Positions 1 to 8,176 of a stretch of 11,986 bases of DNA are shown one piece after another. The stretch comes from Tetmemena sp. SeJ-2015 (lineage: Eukaryota > Ciliophora > Spirotrichea > Sporadotrichida > Oxytrichidae). The notes under the pieces were generated by a model. It saw nothing but the letters and a program-made list of their open reading frames with translations. It was not told the DNA's origin and made no database searches. Where the stretch lies: positions 1-11,986 of the forward strand of contig JAJKFJ010012840.1 of the NCBI GenBank assembly GCA_027382625.1, read 5' to 3'. How positions within the stretch are numbered: the stretch's first letter is position 1; each line of letters starts with the position of its first letter. The translations under genes and the position numbers were made by a program.

Positions 1-129
1 TCTCTTAGCTAGGTTGGTTGCCATCTTAAATTCAAATTTTAAATTATGAAGAGCCCGCCACTTATTATTATGTATGCTGTTGCCTAGGTGCAGAGCACTC
101 ACGAGAACATCAGAGTGCAAAAGATGCCG
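1..129 (-). CDS. Partial coding island at left edge, faintly uS2-like
   Basis: A GC-richer island cut by the window edge. On the minus strand it is open after a TGA at 132-130. It contains the stretch DVLVSALHLGNSIHNNKW, which resembles the first signature of ribosomal protein uS2 (a hydrophobic pair, small residues, then HLG, followed about ten residues on by a tryptophan). One signature position does not fit, and the rest of the island (ALHNLKFEF and onward) does not look like uS2. The plus strand is also open from base 1 to a TGA at 163-165, so strand is not settled. Just beyond, 165-225 also reads as protein on both strands (for example FSNYAAEIVSVIYKKDEE on minus). Real coding DNA is likely here; the uS2 suggestion is weak. 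Confidence 0.25.
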
Positions 130-260
130 TCAGTTATTGATGTTCTTCATCTTTCTTATAGATGACAGAAACAATCTCGGCAGCATAATTGCTAAACTCT
201 TAATTAATTAAATATTATATTGCTCAATTGCGTACTAATAATTACATTCCCTATTATTAA

Positions 261-644
261 TCAGATTTTTTTTAAAGAAAAATTCAAAATCTTATTGGTC
301 GAAATTACAGAGGCTATTTTATTTAATGTCAAATTATTTTAGTTTGCTTTACGAAAAAATTTAACCTACATTTTTGTTCTTAAAGCGGCCTCCAATTCAA
401 TGAAGAGAGTTTCGTTTACTAAGCCAAGAGATTTAGAAATAACTGTTTTTTGTTTTCTTTTTCTTAAATATGAGCTCCTTTAATTTGATTTCCCCTTCAA
501 CAAAATCATTCTCTATAGAACCATACTAGATTCCTAAACTACATCGATTATAAATTATTTCTTGTTCACAAGATTCTAATTTTTGGCATAGAAATTTCCA
601 TATTAGCTCATATCTAAATTTATAAAATTCTATGTGATATGCAT
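261..644 (-). CDS. Hypothetical minus-strand ORF, 127 residues
   Basis: In the ciliate code an ATG at 644 opens a 128-codon frame closed by TGA at 263-261. The product is unrecognised. It has a basic middle part (RSSYLRKRKQKT) followed by a plausible amphipathic helix (GLVNETLFIELEAALRTKM) at about residues 75-93, which also covers the most GC-rich stretch (365-440). Several TAA/TAG codons read as glutamine. In DNA this AT-rich, with TGA the only stop, a frame this long is expected by chance fairly often. The stretch 365-440 is therefore the best-supported coding part and the rest may be spacer. Its stop lies about 130 bases from the minus-strand island at the left edge, and it diverges from the plus-strand segment at 722. 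Confidence 0.25.
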
Positions 645-721
645 TTTAATTTTTAAATTAATAATTAAAATTATTTTAAGTATTTATTTTCCTATAATTT
701 AGTTAATTTTATTTCTCATTC

Positions 722-835
722 GAGGCTGGAATCTACGACTATGAATTCCTTGGTGAACTCGACGCTGAGGGATCAAATATTTACTTGTAAGTATACGGCA
801 ACAACGATATCAACGAAAAGGACATCGGAGAGTAA
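722..835 (+). CDS. Coding segment (MDS-like), cadherin-like/CADG-type fragment
   Basis: A sharp GC-rich island in very AT-rich flanks, using mostly C- or G-ending codons. It reads EAGIYDYEFLGELDAEGSN, then IYLQVYGNNDINEKDIGEQ, with TAA as glutamine in IYLQV. The pattern (AGxYDYxxxGxxDxxGSxxxLxVxGNND) resembles the closing strands of cadherin-like CADG domains, which are frequent in extracellular proteins of hypotrich ciliates. Sequence downstream is AT-rich and the frame meets TGA within about 40 bases, so the segment probably ends near 835. There is no start codon or signal peptide. It is best seen as one MDS of a larger gene that continues at 1225. The family call is by resemblance only. 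Confidence 0.5.
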
Positions 836-1215
836 AATTTTTTAGCTTTAAAATTCCTTAGGAAATAATACTTATGATTTTAATAATTTTATTTATAAAC
901 ATTCCACTCCTACTTATTTCAACAATTTATTTCAAAAATAGCAACCTGCTATCACTGATTAATATCCTCCCTATATTAAAATTTCATCAAAATATATTAA
1001 GCACTCGTATCTTAAATTGAACTTTAAGTAATAAATTTGCCTAAAAACAGTTCTTTGACAAGGACAATGAATGAAAAATATATTTTTAAATTAAACTTTA
1101 AAAATTCAATATTATCCCTCGAAGTAAAAATAATTTAAGTACCCAAATTCTTAGCTTATAATAAATTTTAAACAATTTTAACCAAAATATTGCAAAAAAT
1201 TTGTAATTTTATTAG
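836..1215. other. AT-rich spacer, probable IES
   Basis: About 380 bases of AT-rich sequence between two coding segments on the same strand. I see no GC island, RNA gene or motif in it. If the two segments belong to one gene, this is an eliminated sequence. I could not identify a convincing matching pointer repeat at its two ends. Confidence 0.4.
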
Positions 1216-1224
1216 AAGTTATAA

Positions 1225-1584
1225 GTTTACGTTGACTATCAAATCACTTTGATGAACTACGACAGAGGCCGATCCCATAACGGTATCGTCTTCGAGATCA
1301 ATCTTTCACCCTGTCTCGCTATCGATACCGATTACCTTGACCAAGGAAAATTTTAGTTATCGCTTTACATTTCTAACAAATAGAATGCTAGTGATTTAAT
1401 CCTTTCCTTCTTAAATTTAATTCTAATTCAATAAAAAGAATTAAATAAGTTTAAGTTATAAATTTTGAAAGGAATTGAAGCCGGTGACTACATCAACTAC
1501 ATTGTAGATGAATCTACTCACTCCATCACCATCTACGGTAGAGGAGTTGGTCCTTTAATTAAAAATATATTTAAATATAAGTGA
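1225..1584 (+). CDS. Two coding segments of a cadherin-like/CADG-type protein
   Basis: The frame is open from about 1213 to TGA at 1582-1584. It has two GC-rich parts. The first, 1225-1395, reads VYVDYQITLMNYDRGRSHNG, IVFEINLSPCLAIDTDYLDQ, then GKFQLSLYISNKQNA. The second, 1471-1560, reads GIEAGDYINYIVDEST, then HSITIYGRGVG. Between them lies an AT-rich 75-base stretch (1396-1470) that happens to keep the frame and could be an IES. The second part resembles the aromatic-rich core of CADG domains. It shares GDY followed by (S)xTIYGR with the segment at 10156, so the window holds two related domains. The nonamer AAGTTATAA occurs just before each part (1216-1224 and 1453-1461). Probably the same gene as 722-835. 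Confidence 0.5.
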
Positions 1585-1609
1585 AAAGTTTTATCTGCCA
1601 TTTTTGCAG

Positions 1610-1710
1610 ATATGAACATCAGCCAAAGATTAACTGTTTTAGCTGTTTTGAAAACTTTAGAGAATCAAAGCTTGCAACCTATTTTAAATATAGTTTCTGA
1701 TAATAAGTGA
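1610..1710 (+). CDS. Short coding-like island, frame uncertain
   Basis: A small island after a 29-base stretch (1581-1609) that begins GTGAAAAG and ends TTTTTGCAG, like a short intron. From ATG 1612 it reads MNISQRLTVLAVLKTLENQS, then LQPILNIVSDNK, and TGA. Splicing exactly at the GTG...CAG borders would give a different frame that hits TGA at about 1700, so the intron and the reading frame do not agree with each other. It ends in the octamer TAAGTGAA, as do the segments before and after it. Product unrecognised. Confidence 0.3.
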
Positions 1711-1879
1711 AGTTTATAATTCATTTTGTTAATTATTTTAAAATAGCAAGTAAATTTATTGAAAATTATATTCTGTTCTGCTCTCTCATCCTTAAATTAA
1801 GTTTAATAAAAATTAAGTTGAATTACTCAATTACTTTTTGTCAAAATATTGAGACTGCTGATTTTTATTTTTATTTTTA

Positions 1880-1966
1880 GACTATTTGGATCAATTAATT
1901 TCACCAGAAAGTTTCTGCTTATACACACTTATTGGCAAGAATTTAGTTTTCCTACCTACTAAGTGA
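1880..1966 (+). CDS. Short coding-like island
   Basis: An island directly after a pyrimidine-rich TTTATTTTTAG that looks like a 3' splice site. One frame reads DYLDQLISPESFCLYTLIGK, then NLVFLPTK, and TGA at 1964-1966. A second frame is also open (LFGSINFTRKFLLIHTYW). It ends in the same octamer TAAGTGAA as the two islands upstream. It could be an exon or MDS of the gene that starts upstream. Product unrecognised. Confidence 0.3.
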   Translation, partial: DYLDQLISPESFCLYTLIGKNLVFLPTK

Positions 1967-2029
1967 AGAATATAATTTTTTTCTCCATAAAATCTTATTT
2001 TATTGTCTTTTTTTTATAATTAATGATGT

Positions 2030-2344
2030 ATGTTCCTTTCGGATACCCTACTTTCACGGAATAATATTTCATTTTGTATTTCACTCTTGCTTTCAGCATT
2101 AATTTTAATTTTCGAGAAACAGTTCGGTATTCCAGGCACCGACACCTGCATCGAGAGATACTTTAATTAAAAATAAAATACTCCTCTATAAATATTAGCA
2201 TTATATTTTTACTTCTCCGCTAAACTTGCCGGTTTCGAATCTTCTCTCGTTCATTCTTTAAATTTATAAATTCATTACTTGCATTCAAATTCGCCCTATT
2301 TTTTATAAGTAATTCATGCTTACCCAGCAGACGCCTCTAGCTGA
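2030..2344 (+). CDS. Hypothetical small membrane protein or gene segment
   Basis: ATG 2030 opens a 105-codon frame (ciliate code) ending at TGA 2342-2344. Residues about 12-29 are hydrophobic (NISFCISLLLSALILIF), a likely membrane segment or signal anchor. They are followed by the GC-rich stretch EKQFGIPGTDTCIERYF, a second aromatic stretch ILALYFYFSAKLAGFESSLV, and a less certain tail (QVIHAYPADASS). GC-rich codons occur at 2111-2160 and 2211-2260. The AT-rich bases between them keep the frame but might be eliminated. A perfect hairpin begins immediately after the stop. No family recognised; it may be a membrane-proximal segment of the plus-strand gene upstream. Confidence 0.35.
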
Positions 2345-2440
2345 AGGTTCTTGAACCTAAGCTTTAAAAATCGCAAGCTCACCTAATCTAACAATTCATC
2401 TAAATGAGTTAGATGCGCAACTTTGAGTTTCAACCAAAGT
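2345..2440. repeat. Cluster of four short hairpins
   Basis: Four inverted repeats lie within 96 bases. AGGTTC/GAACCT has a 2-base gap (2345-2358). AGCTT/AAGCT spans 2360-2379. CATCTAA/TTAGATG has a 5-base loop (2397-2415). ACTTTG/CAAAGT has a 9-base loop (2420-2440). The first sits directly after the TGA at 2342-2344. The sequence is less AT-rich than its surroundings. I tested it by eye for a tRNA and found no proper T-arm or acceptor stem. It could be a structured RNA, a transcript-end structure, or chance. Confidence 0.3.
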
Positions 2441-2787
2441 AGCTAAATTAAAAATATAATTGAATTTAAATTTCTCATTTGGAATTTAAGATGAAGGCTG
2501 ACTTGTTTATTACCTATTAAAGTATTAATTGATTATATAATTCAAGATAAAACTTAAAACCTATAAGTATCATGTCTCTTTTTCCTCTTAGAAGTAATTA
2601 AATTCTATTTTTAATCTCTTAATCACTGTTTTAGTACTTTTTTTAACAGCTTCATAAAATTTAAATAAAGAGGTATTAATTCAAATTCATTAAATAATAT
2701 TTTTAACATTTTTCTTCTTAATTTATGAATAAAACTATATGAGTTATGCTATAATTGAAATAAAAATAGCAAACCCTAAAAGGAGAA
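2441..2787. other. AT-rich spacer
   Basis: About 350 bases of AT-rich sequence with no GC island or recognisable motif. It is probable intergenic or eliminated DNA. Confidence 0.35.
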
Positions 2788-3147
2788 ATGTTTACTATTT
2801 AAGTTGTTTAGGGTGCATTCAGGCAGATCTTGTTTTCTTGTATAACCAATACTTCACTTTCTTAAAGAAGTTAATTAAACTTGGCCAATAGCTATTTTAA
2901 CATAATTTCACTTAATTATGGCAGCTCTTAAAGTCTGCAAAGTGAGGCCAAGATCACTTCGGGATATCTCCTCACTATCAGTCTGACTATCATTGCTTAT
3001 GCCTATTTTTACTAATCACTGTTCTGTAATGGAGTAATTTTAAAATAAGAATTAGGTGAGATTTAGTACTATCTTCAGAATAAATTCTTAAAAGGGCTAT
3101 CAAATGAAGTAAGGCTTAATTTTAGAAGATCACCTACGTTTTATTGA
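2788..3147 (+). CDS. Hypothetical ORF with one transmembrane segment
   Basis: ATG 2788 to TGA 3145-3147 gives 119 residues. The frame is also open upstream of the ATG (QQTLKGEMFTIQVVQGAFRQ), so the true start may be earlier. The most GC-rich part, 2925-3020, reads SSQSLQSEAKITSGYLLTIS, then LTIIAYAYF. This is a clear hydrophobic span at about residues 57-74 preceded by polar residues. The part 2830-2920 is AT-rich and may not be coding. After the membrane span, other frames become as attractive near 3130-3190 (for example EDHLRFIDALDGLTFSQI in one, KITYVLLMLWTAQLSL in another), so the C-terminal half is doubtful. A membrane segment downstream of extracellular-type domains would fit the C-terminal part of a CADG-type surface protein, but that link is inferred. 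Confidence 0.35.
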
Positions 3148-3194
3148 TGCTCTGGACGGCTTAACTTTCTCTTAAATCCTTAAAATTCTTTAAT

Positions 3195-3780
3195 TCTTTA
3201 TAATAAATTTATGTTAAAACTGAACCAACATTTTCAAATCTATTTAGTTAACTGAATTAAATAGAAAAGAGATAATTCCTCTATCTTATTATGAATATGA
3301 AAAAAGCTATATAACGATAAAAAGTTAATTGAATGATAATTTTAGAGCAAGATATCTTATAAAATTGATTAATAAAAGTTATGGTGCTTTAACTTTTGAT
3401 CATTGCTTAAAATTAAAAGAATGCTCTTTTACTTAGAGACTTCAATCTTTTTTTTGTTGCTTTTTATAAAAAATTTTGTTACTATATATATAAATTGGTA
3501 AGCTGAAGTAGGAAATGCAAAAGTTTAAGCCTTCTTATTTAATAAATTTGGAATAATCCTTCCTATTTAGAGCATAATAGATAATTAAATTTGGATAGTT
3601 AATATTTCTTAAACTATTTTAAAAGTTAAATTTTAACATTTATTTTCATCCAAATAACATTTAAAATAAATATTGATAGTTTAAATTTAGCATATTACTA
3701 TATAATCTCTGCATACTTATCGATTGGATTATATTGATATTAATATATTTAAAGAGAATTAAAATTAGATTATTTTTAAT
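3195..3780. other. AT-rich spacer
   Basis: Nearly 600 bases of AT-rich DNA with homopolymer T runs and a short TA run near 3484. I see no coding island or RNA gene in it. It is probable eliminated or intergenic DNA. Confidence 0.35.
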
Positions 3781-3936
3781 GACAACGTGCTTTCAAGTCA
3801 GCAAGATTTGGTGATTAACTTCCAGACTAACTAGCTCATGGATCCCACCAAAGCTTACCTCCTCACATAAAAATTTATTAACATTCAAATCTTTTACTTC
3901 CTAGTTTTGAATTTATTTCTAATTTTCACTTTATGA
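3781..3936 (+). CDS. Coding-like segment
   Basis: A GC-richer island at 3781-3870 reads DNVLSSQQDLVINFQTNQLM, then DPTKAYLLTQKFINI, with TAG and TAA as glutamine. The frame runs on through AT-rich, hydrophobic codons to TGA at 3934-3936. The segment has no start codon and probably ends near 3875. No family recognised. Its strand and spacing are consistent with it being a further segment of the plus-strand genes upstream. Confidence 0.35.
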
Positions 3937-4571
3937 TAATTACTTTATGGCTTATGTGAGATTGATCTTCCATGAACTTCAATAATAAAAATAACCGTTA
4001 AATATTTATATTTAACTGAATCAGTAGGATATATTTTTCCTCTTTCATAAGGTGAAAATATTAAATAATATTCAAAATTATGAAAAAGGATAGACCAAGC
4101 ATTTAGAATTAAATATTTAAAATTATTTCAAAATTATTTTATAATTCCATTTGATTAATTTTAGCAAAAATTTAAAAATTTTCTTAATAAAATTTATTTC
4201 ACATATTTAATGGAACTTCAAAATAAATTGTCTATAATAAATTATTCTAAATATATTACTTGATCAAATTAACTTTTTCATTCTATTAAATGGATTTAAA
4301 GAAAGCCTATATAATTGACATTGTAATTCGTAAATAGTTTATCGATGTAATTTATTCTAATTAAGATTATCCTTATTCTTATCTAGGTAAAATTATTACT
4401 TATAAAGCCAATAACTTTTGCTATTTAAATAACGAAAAAATCACTTACCTATTTTTAAATTTTTTAATAAATACTGAATTTGCTTTTAATAAGCTTATAC
4501 TAATTACGGGCTATTCTAATTCATTATCGTTATTACTAAAATATAAATTTATGATAATTATAAAGATATTT
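3937..4571. other. AT-rich spacer
   Basis: About 630 bases of AT-rich sequence that abuts the 3' boundary of the minus-strand duplicated block at 4572. No coding island seen. The abrupt change of composition at 4571/4572 marks an MDS-IES style border. Confidence 0.4.
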
Positions 4572-4741
4572 AATGCGCTGAGTCTGAGGTTGGAAGCGGG
4601 GAGCATATCGGCGTAGAGCTGAGTGTGGGCGTTAGTGAGGCGGGTCAAGTTTAGCTTTGAGGCCGTGCTCTGTGAACCAGAACTCAAATCCTATTTCATT
4701 TAAGCTCTCCGCGTTACTCGCAGAGAAGCTGGACGCATCAT
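4572..4741 (-). repeat. 170-bp duplicated block, copy 1
   Basis: Reverse complement of this block matches 8644-8814 with roughly ten substitutions and one single-base indel, about 94% identity by hand count. The match is bounded by ATGATGC at its 5' end and GCGCATT at its 3' end. Upstream (towards 4820) this copy has the signal-anchor sequence that the other lacks. Beyond 4572 it has only AT-rich DNA where the other copy continues coding. Confidence 0.85.
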
Positions 4742-4820
4742 AGTAACTCTAGTAGACTGCTAGAGATGCTAAGAGGACTGTGAACAGTCCTCCACCTAAG
4801 AATAAAATTCTTTTACTCAT
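4572..4820 (-). CDS. 5' segment of an alpha-2-macroglobulin-like gene (copy 1)
   Basis: ATG at 4820 starts MSKRILFLGGGLFTVLLASL: basic residues 3-4, then a hydrophobic span at residues 5-23, a signal peptide or type II anchor. Then come AVYQSYYDASSFSASNAES and onward. From residue 27 the DNA is nearly identical to 8644-8814 on the other strand, where the same region leads into an MG2-like domain. The N-terminal frame stays open to 4572, but the frame that continues the protein in the other copy (NLTRLTNAHTQLYADMLPAS) is shifted by one base. This copy therefore carries a frameshift somewhere between ESL and LSSGS, or the gene is assembled in a way the germline order hides. It ends abruptly at GCGCATT, after which sequence is AT-rich. 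Known of the family: large secreted or membrane-anchored protease-trapping proteins. That identity comes from the second copy. Confidence 0.55.
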
Positions 4821-5400
4821 AGATATTATTATAAAAACACTGAAGAGGATAATTTAAAAAATCATAAAATATTTTTAAAATTCGCAAAAATAATAATGGT
4901 CTTAAAGATGATGACAAAATTTAAATTATAATTGTATTAAAACTTTGTATTATCATAAAATAGAATTCATTAATAAAAGCATATTAAGTTTAAGTCGGAG
5001 TTTATATTTAAAGCTAAATTTATGTGATTTTTTTTTCCTAAAATTTTAAAGTTGATCAAATATTTTCCTTAATTATTTTCAAAATAAATCTTCACTCTCA
5101 TGGCCAATTATTAAGAATTAATAATTATCTTTTTCCTTTTAACATTAAATATTTCTTCTTTAAACTTTGTTAAAAGGAAATTAATAATTAAATTAATAAA
5201 TAAACGAAATAATTTAAATTAATTTAATTTTATAGAGAATCCTTTATATACCCCTCGCTTATATTCCATCTTTTTAAATATATTAATTATAAATTATTAA
5301 ATTATTGAGAATAATTTACTAATGAGGTTAAAAAATAAATTTAAATACAAAATAGAATATTTTTATTATAAAAATTGAGTGATAAAGAATACATAAGATT
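4821..5400. other. AT-rich spacer upstream of copy 1
   Basis: About 580 bases of AT-rich DNA upstream of the minus-strand ATG at 4820. No obvious promoter motif, telomere repeat or coding island was seen. If copy 1 carries the true gene start, its 5' leader would lie in the first tens of bases here. Confidence 0.35.
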
Positions 5401-5478
5401 TAAGCCAGAAGCTTGAAGTATCTCTGCTTAGAAGATAGTTGCCTTTTCGGCTTCTAGTATTTTCAAGCTCTCACCTTA
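5401..5478 (-). CDS. Unassigned GC island, strand uncertain
   Basis: A compact GC-richer island in AT-rich flanks. On the minus strand it reads ESLKILEAEKATIFQAEILQ, then ASGLNL, a helical, coiled-coil-like stretch. On the plus strand HKIQARSLKYLCLEDSCLFG, then FQYFQALTLKN, is equally open and faintly like a leucine-rich repeat. AGCTTGAA (5410-5417) and TTCAAGCT (5462-5469) form an inverted repeat at its two ends, which may favour a structured element. Too short to assign. Confidence 0.25.
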
Positions 5479-5756
5479 AAAAATTAATTTATTAAAATTA
5501 AAAATATATGAAAGAATTTGAGAAAAATGAAATTAGGATTCATTCGTAAATTTAATTCTAGTATTAATGATAAGACTATTATTTCTATTTAAACAAGACA
5601 GAATATTTTTAAATAAATTCTTCTTTCATTTATTTAAATAATTCAGGTAAATTATTCTTGGGTATTAAATAATTCTTTTAAAACAGGCTATTAATCTTTT
5701 GTTAATGTTAAATTGGGTAATAAAATTCAAAATTGCTTTATACAATTAATTATATA

Positions 5757-6044
5757 ATGACGTTGTCATTAAGAGTCATTGTGATTGAAGGTTATTCAAA
5801 AGATGAGGGCAAGCTATAATTTTACGCAAAATATTTTAGCCGTTGCTTCCCTCAATATAGTTTGTCACGGGGCCACATAAAAGATAAATGTAAAATTGTA
5901 ATTATTTATTTGGTAATTTTCGATTTTATTGGCTTATGCTAAAATTTATTTGAAATTTTATTCTTGCGGAACTGTTTAGTGATTGTTCTCAGATATAAAT
6001 TATTTATTACTTTAAGCTCCAAATTATATATAAAATAAAGCTGA
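5757..6044 (+). CDS. Hypothetical ORF over an unassigned GC island
   Basis: ATG 5757 opens 95 residues to TGA 6042-6044. The supported part is the GC-richer 5757-5890, reading MTLSLRVIVIEGYSKDEGKL, then QFYAKYFSRCFPQYSLSRGH. The remainder is AT-rich and hydrophobic (IVIIYLVIFDFIGLC) and could be spacer. The minus strand over 5780-5890 is also open (IYLLCGPVTNYIEGSNGQNI) to a TGA, so strand is unresolved. No family recognised. Confidence 0.25.
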
Positions 6045-6125
6045 AATTTTAGATTTTCCTTAGTTAATAATTATACTAAATTTTGAACTTTACATGCTAT
6101 TTAAACTTGTTTATTTAATTTTACT

Positions 6126-6150
6126 CTCTCTCTCTCCTTCTCTCTCTTTT
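6126..6150 (+). repeat. CT-rich microsatellite
   Basis: An almost pure CT dinucleotide tract interrupted by CCTT, ending in four T. It stands out from the AT-rich surroundings. No gene is attached to it. Confidence 0.8.
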
Positions 6151-7668
6151 GATCTAAATATATTATTTTACTTTTAAAGGATTAACAACGCTAATTTTTT
6201 TTCTCTTATTACAACTAAAATTATTTGACTCAAAATATTAATTTCAAAGCTACATAATTATAATTTAATTATTCAAATCCTTATAATATCTGTGATTATT
6301 TCTATCTCAACTTTATTAATATATTTTCTTTTAATTAAATATTTTTCACATAGATTTATAAAAGAAAATGTATGTTAATACGATTGAAACTCATAGAGTT
6401 TTATCTAATTTTTAATAAGATTAATTAATACTTTATGAATTAAAATTTATTGTTTAATTTTCTAATTAATTCCTCATTAAACAAAAATTTTGCTTTTTTA
6501 TGAAATATTCGAAAAGAATTAATTCAAATAACAATTTCAATTTACGAGGTTTTAAATATTCATTTTGCTTTTAAAAATTATGCGTTTGGGCACAATTTAT
6601 TAAATTAAATAAATTTATATTTTTTCAATATAAAAATAAAGATTAATTTTATTTATATGCAAACGTTATTTCATCATTTATTGAAATTTATTAAAACTAT
6701 CGAGTTCCTAATTTAAATAATTCAACTGAGTCTTTTTCTGATAATAAAAAGTTTCAATTACTACTAATTTAAATTTAATTTTGTAAGTTAAAGTATTAAG
6801 GATAATATCAAAAGAAAATTTAAATTTATTTATGCATGTTAAAAATAGTTGTCAAAAGATAATAACTTTCTTTGGTTAACAACTTTTTACTGAGGATCTT
6901 ATTTCTATTTTAATAATCATTAATAAAATATACAGCTAAAATAGAGTTATAACTTCTAGTTTTACTTTAGTACCCTTTTATTTCTAGAATTTTGTTATTT
7001 TATTATTTTACCATATTTAATGATCCTTACTTAATACAGTAATCTGTCTTTAATAGGATTTTATTAACTAGAGTAAAAATTAATAGGATGCTAATTTTAA
7101 CCTTCAATATAATTATATTCATCACTGACTATTTCAAGAATCTATCTTTTAAAAGGTATTAGTGATAAGAGTTTAAATTAAAATTAAATTACTCTATGAG
7201 AGCTGGCATCATAAATCCTTGTTGGTAAGAACAACAATGAAAAAACAAGAAATTTTTTTTATTTATATATATAAGTTCCTAACAAATTATAGATTAAGGA
7301 ACAATCAGTGAATTAACTGCCATCATGCATAACTTATATTTTTTAATTCTTCAATTTAAAGGAATACCTAATTATAAATGAAATATTAAAAGGCACTTGT
7401 ATGTATTACAACCAAATTTAACATTGTCAGGAAATTAGTGAAACCATTAAATCACAGTAGATTTCTCAAAATTATTCAACATTCCTTAATTCTTTAAATT
7501 ACTCAATCATCAGCAATAATTTTCTATATAAAACTACGAACTTAAAATCTATAGAGTAGAAGAAGGTATTTAAAGAATTTTAAATTTAGCGGATCTTTGC
7601 AAAAATGCTAATAAAAGTGGTGATAGGAATATTTAAATTTATATCATATTAAATTCATAAGCAAATGT
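6151..7668. other. AT-rich desert
   Basis: About 1.5 kb of AT-rich sequence. I see no GC island that reads well as protein, no RNA gene and no long repeat. A small less AT-rich patch at 7195-7240 contains a weak inverted repeat (TTGTT/AACAA) and nothing else recognisable. It is probably eliminated or intergenic DNA. Confidence 0.4.
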
Positions 7669-8124
7669 TCAGGGATAAAACTTTCGCACTCCGACATATC
7701 TGTAACTCTTTAAAAGATCGTACATATCTCTCCCCCTGATTAAAAAAGCTTTGCTCTGAAAGTATAAATTTTTATTTTAACTTAGTGACATAGTTTCTAA
7801 GAAGAAATTTTATACTTCTTTCTTCTTAAAATGTTAAATGAATTGTTTTTTTAGAAGAAAGATCGGAAGTCCAATCTGAACTGACTCTTGTAGTTCTTTT
7901 TTGAAATGACATACAATGCTTAAATTAGAGGAGATATCTTTATCTTTCATATTTGCTTTACTAAGGTTGAGGGTTGTCCTAAGCTCATGAGTAAAACTTC
8001 TTTCCTATTGGACTTCTAAAGAAACAAGAAATTAGTAATGATATATTAAGTTTCTAATATTCTATAAAGTTATATCCCTACAAGGAGCTTTTACCTTAAT
8101 AAAATGATCAACATTAGGTATATC
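7669..8124 (-). CDS. Histidine-kinase-like segment with an H-box motif
   Basis: The minus frame is open from 8130 to TGA at 7671-7669, about 152 codons from 8124. It contains ERSFTHELRTTLNLS (H codon 7989-7987), which matches the phospho-acceptor H-box of HisKA domains, usually S/T-H-E-L/F/I-R-T-P-L-N; here the usual proline is threonine. About 35-45 residues later ELQESVQIGLPIFLLKKQF fits the second helix of the HisKA hairpin loosely. Upstream is DIPNVDHFIKVKAPCRDITL. After the HisKA-like part comes a tail with FLIRGRDMYDLLKSYRYVGV. No ATPase N-, G1- or G2-box is visible in the window, so any kinase is incomplete here or continues elsewhere. Family knowledge: hybrid sensor kinases are common in hypotrichs. 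The call rests on one short motif. Confidence 0.42.
8012..8023 (+). repeat. 12-base direct repeat ACTTCTAAAGAA, copy 1
   Basis: Identical to 8329-8340, 317 bases apart. On the minus strand both encode SLEV in open frames: one continues QQERSFTHEL, the other YGDQFDDDTE. The spacing, and the position inside coding-like sequence at both sites, is what a pointer pair would look like. Confidence 0.4.
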
Positions 8125-8176
8125 CTGAAATCAACAGAATGAGAAGTTAAAATTTTGCTCTAATTATTTAAAACAC
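8125..8176 (-). other. Candidate 52-base intron
   Basis: On the minus strand it starts GTGTTT and ends TTGATTTCAG, with an in-frame TGA (8133-8131) just before the acceptor. Its removal joins an upstream open frame (to AAT at 8179-8177) to the GAT at 8124 without breaking a codon. A GTG donor is unusual and 52 bases is not a multiple of three, so removal is needed for continuity. It could instead be a small IES. Confidence 0.35.

Noticed and set aside
2345..2440. tRNA gene suggested by GGTTC...GAACC resembling a T-arm
   Set aside because: The loop is only two bases, and no acceptor stem, D-arm or anticodon arm can be fitted around it.
4772..4789. Perfect palindrome AGGACTGT/ACAGTCCT with a 2-base gap
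   Set aside because: It lies inside the signal-anchor coding sequence of copy 1 and is explained by that coding sequence; no reason to give it its own role.
6151..7668. Several TGA-free frames over 60 codons in the AT-rich desert
   Set aside because: With TGA as the only stop such frames arise by chance; none has a GC-rich core, motif or duplicated partner.
7866..8016. 10-base inverted repeat GAAGTCCAAT/ATTGGACTTC flanking 130 bases, considered as ends of a small mobile element
   Set aside because: A repeat this short within 150 bases is expected by chance in a 12-kb window, and the open frame runs through both ends.
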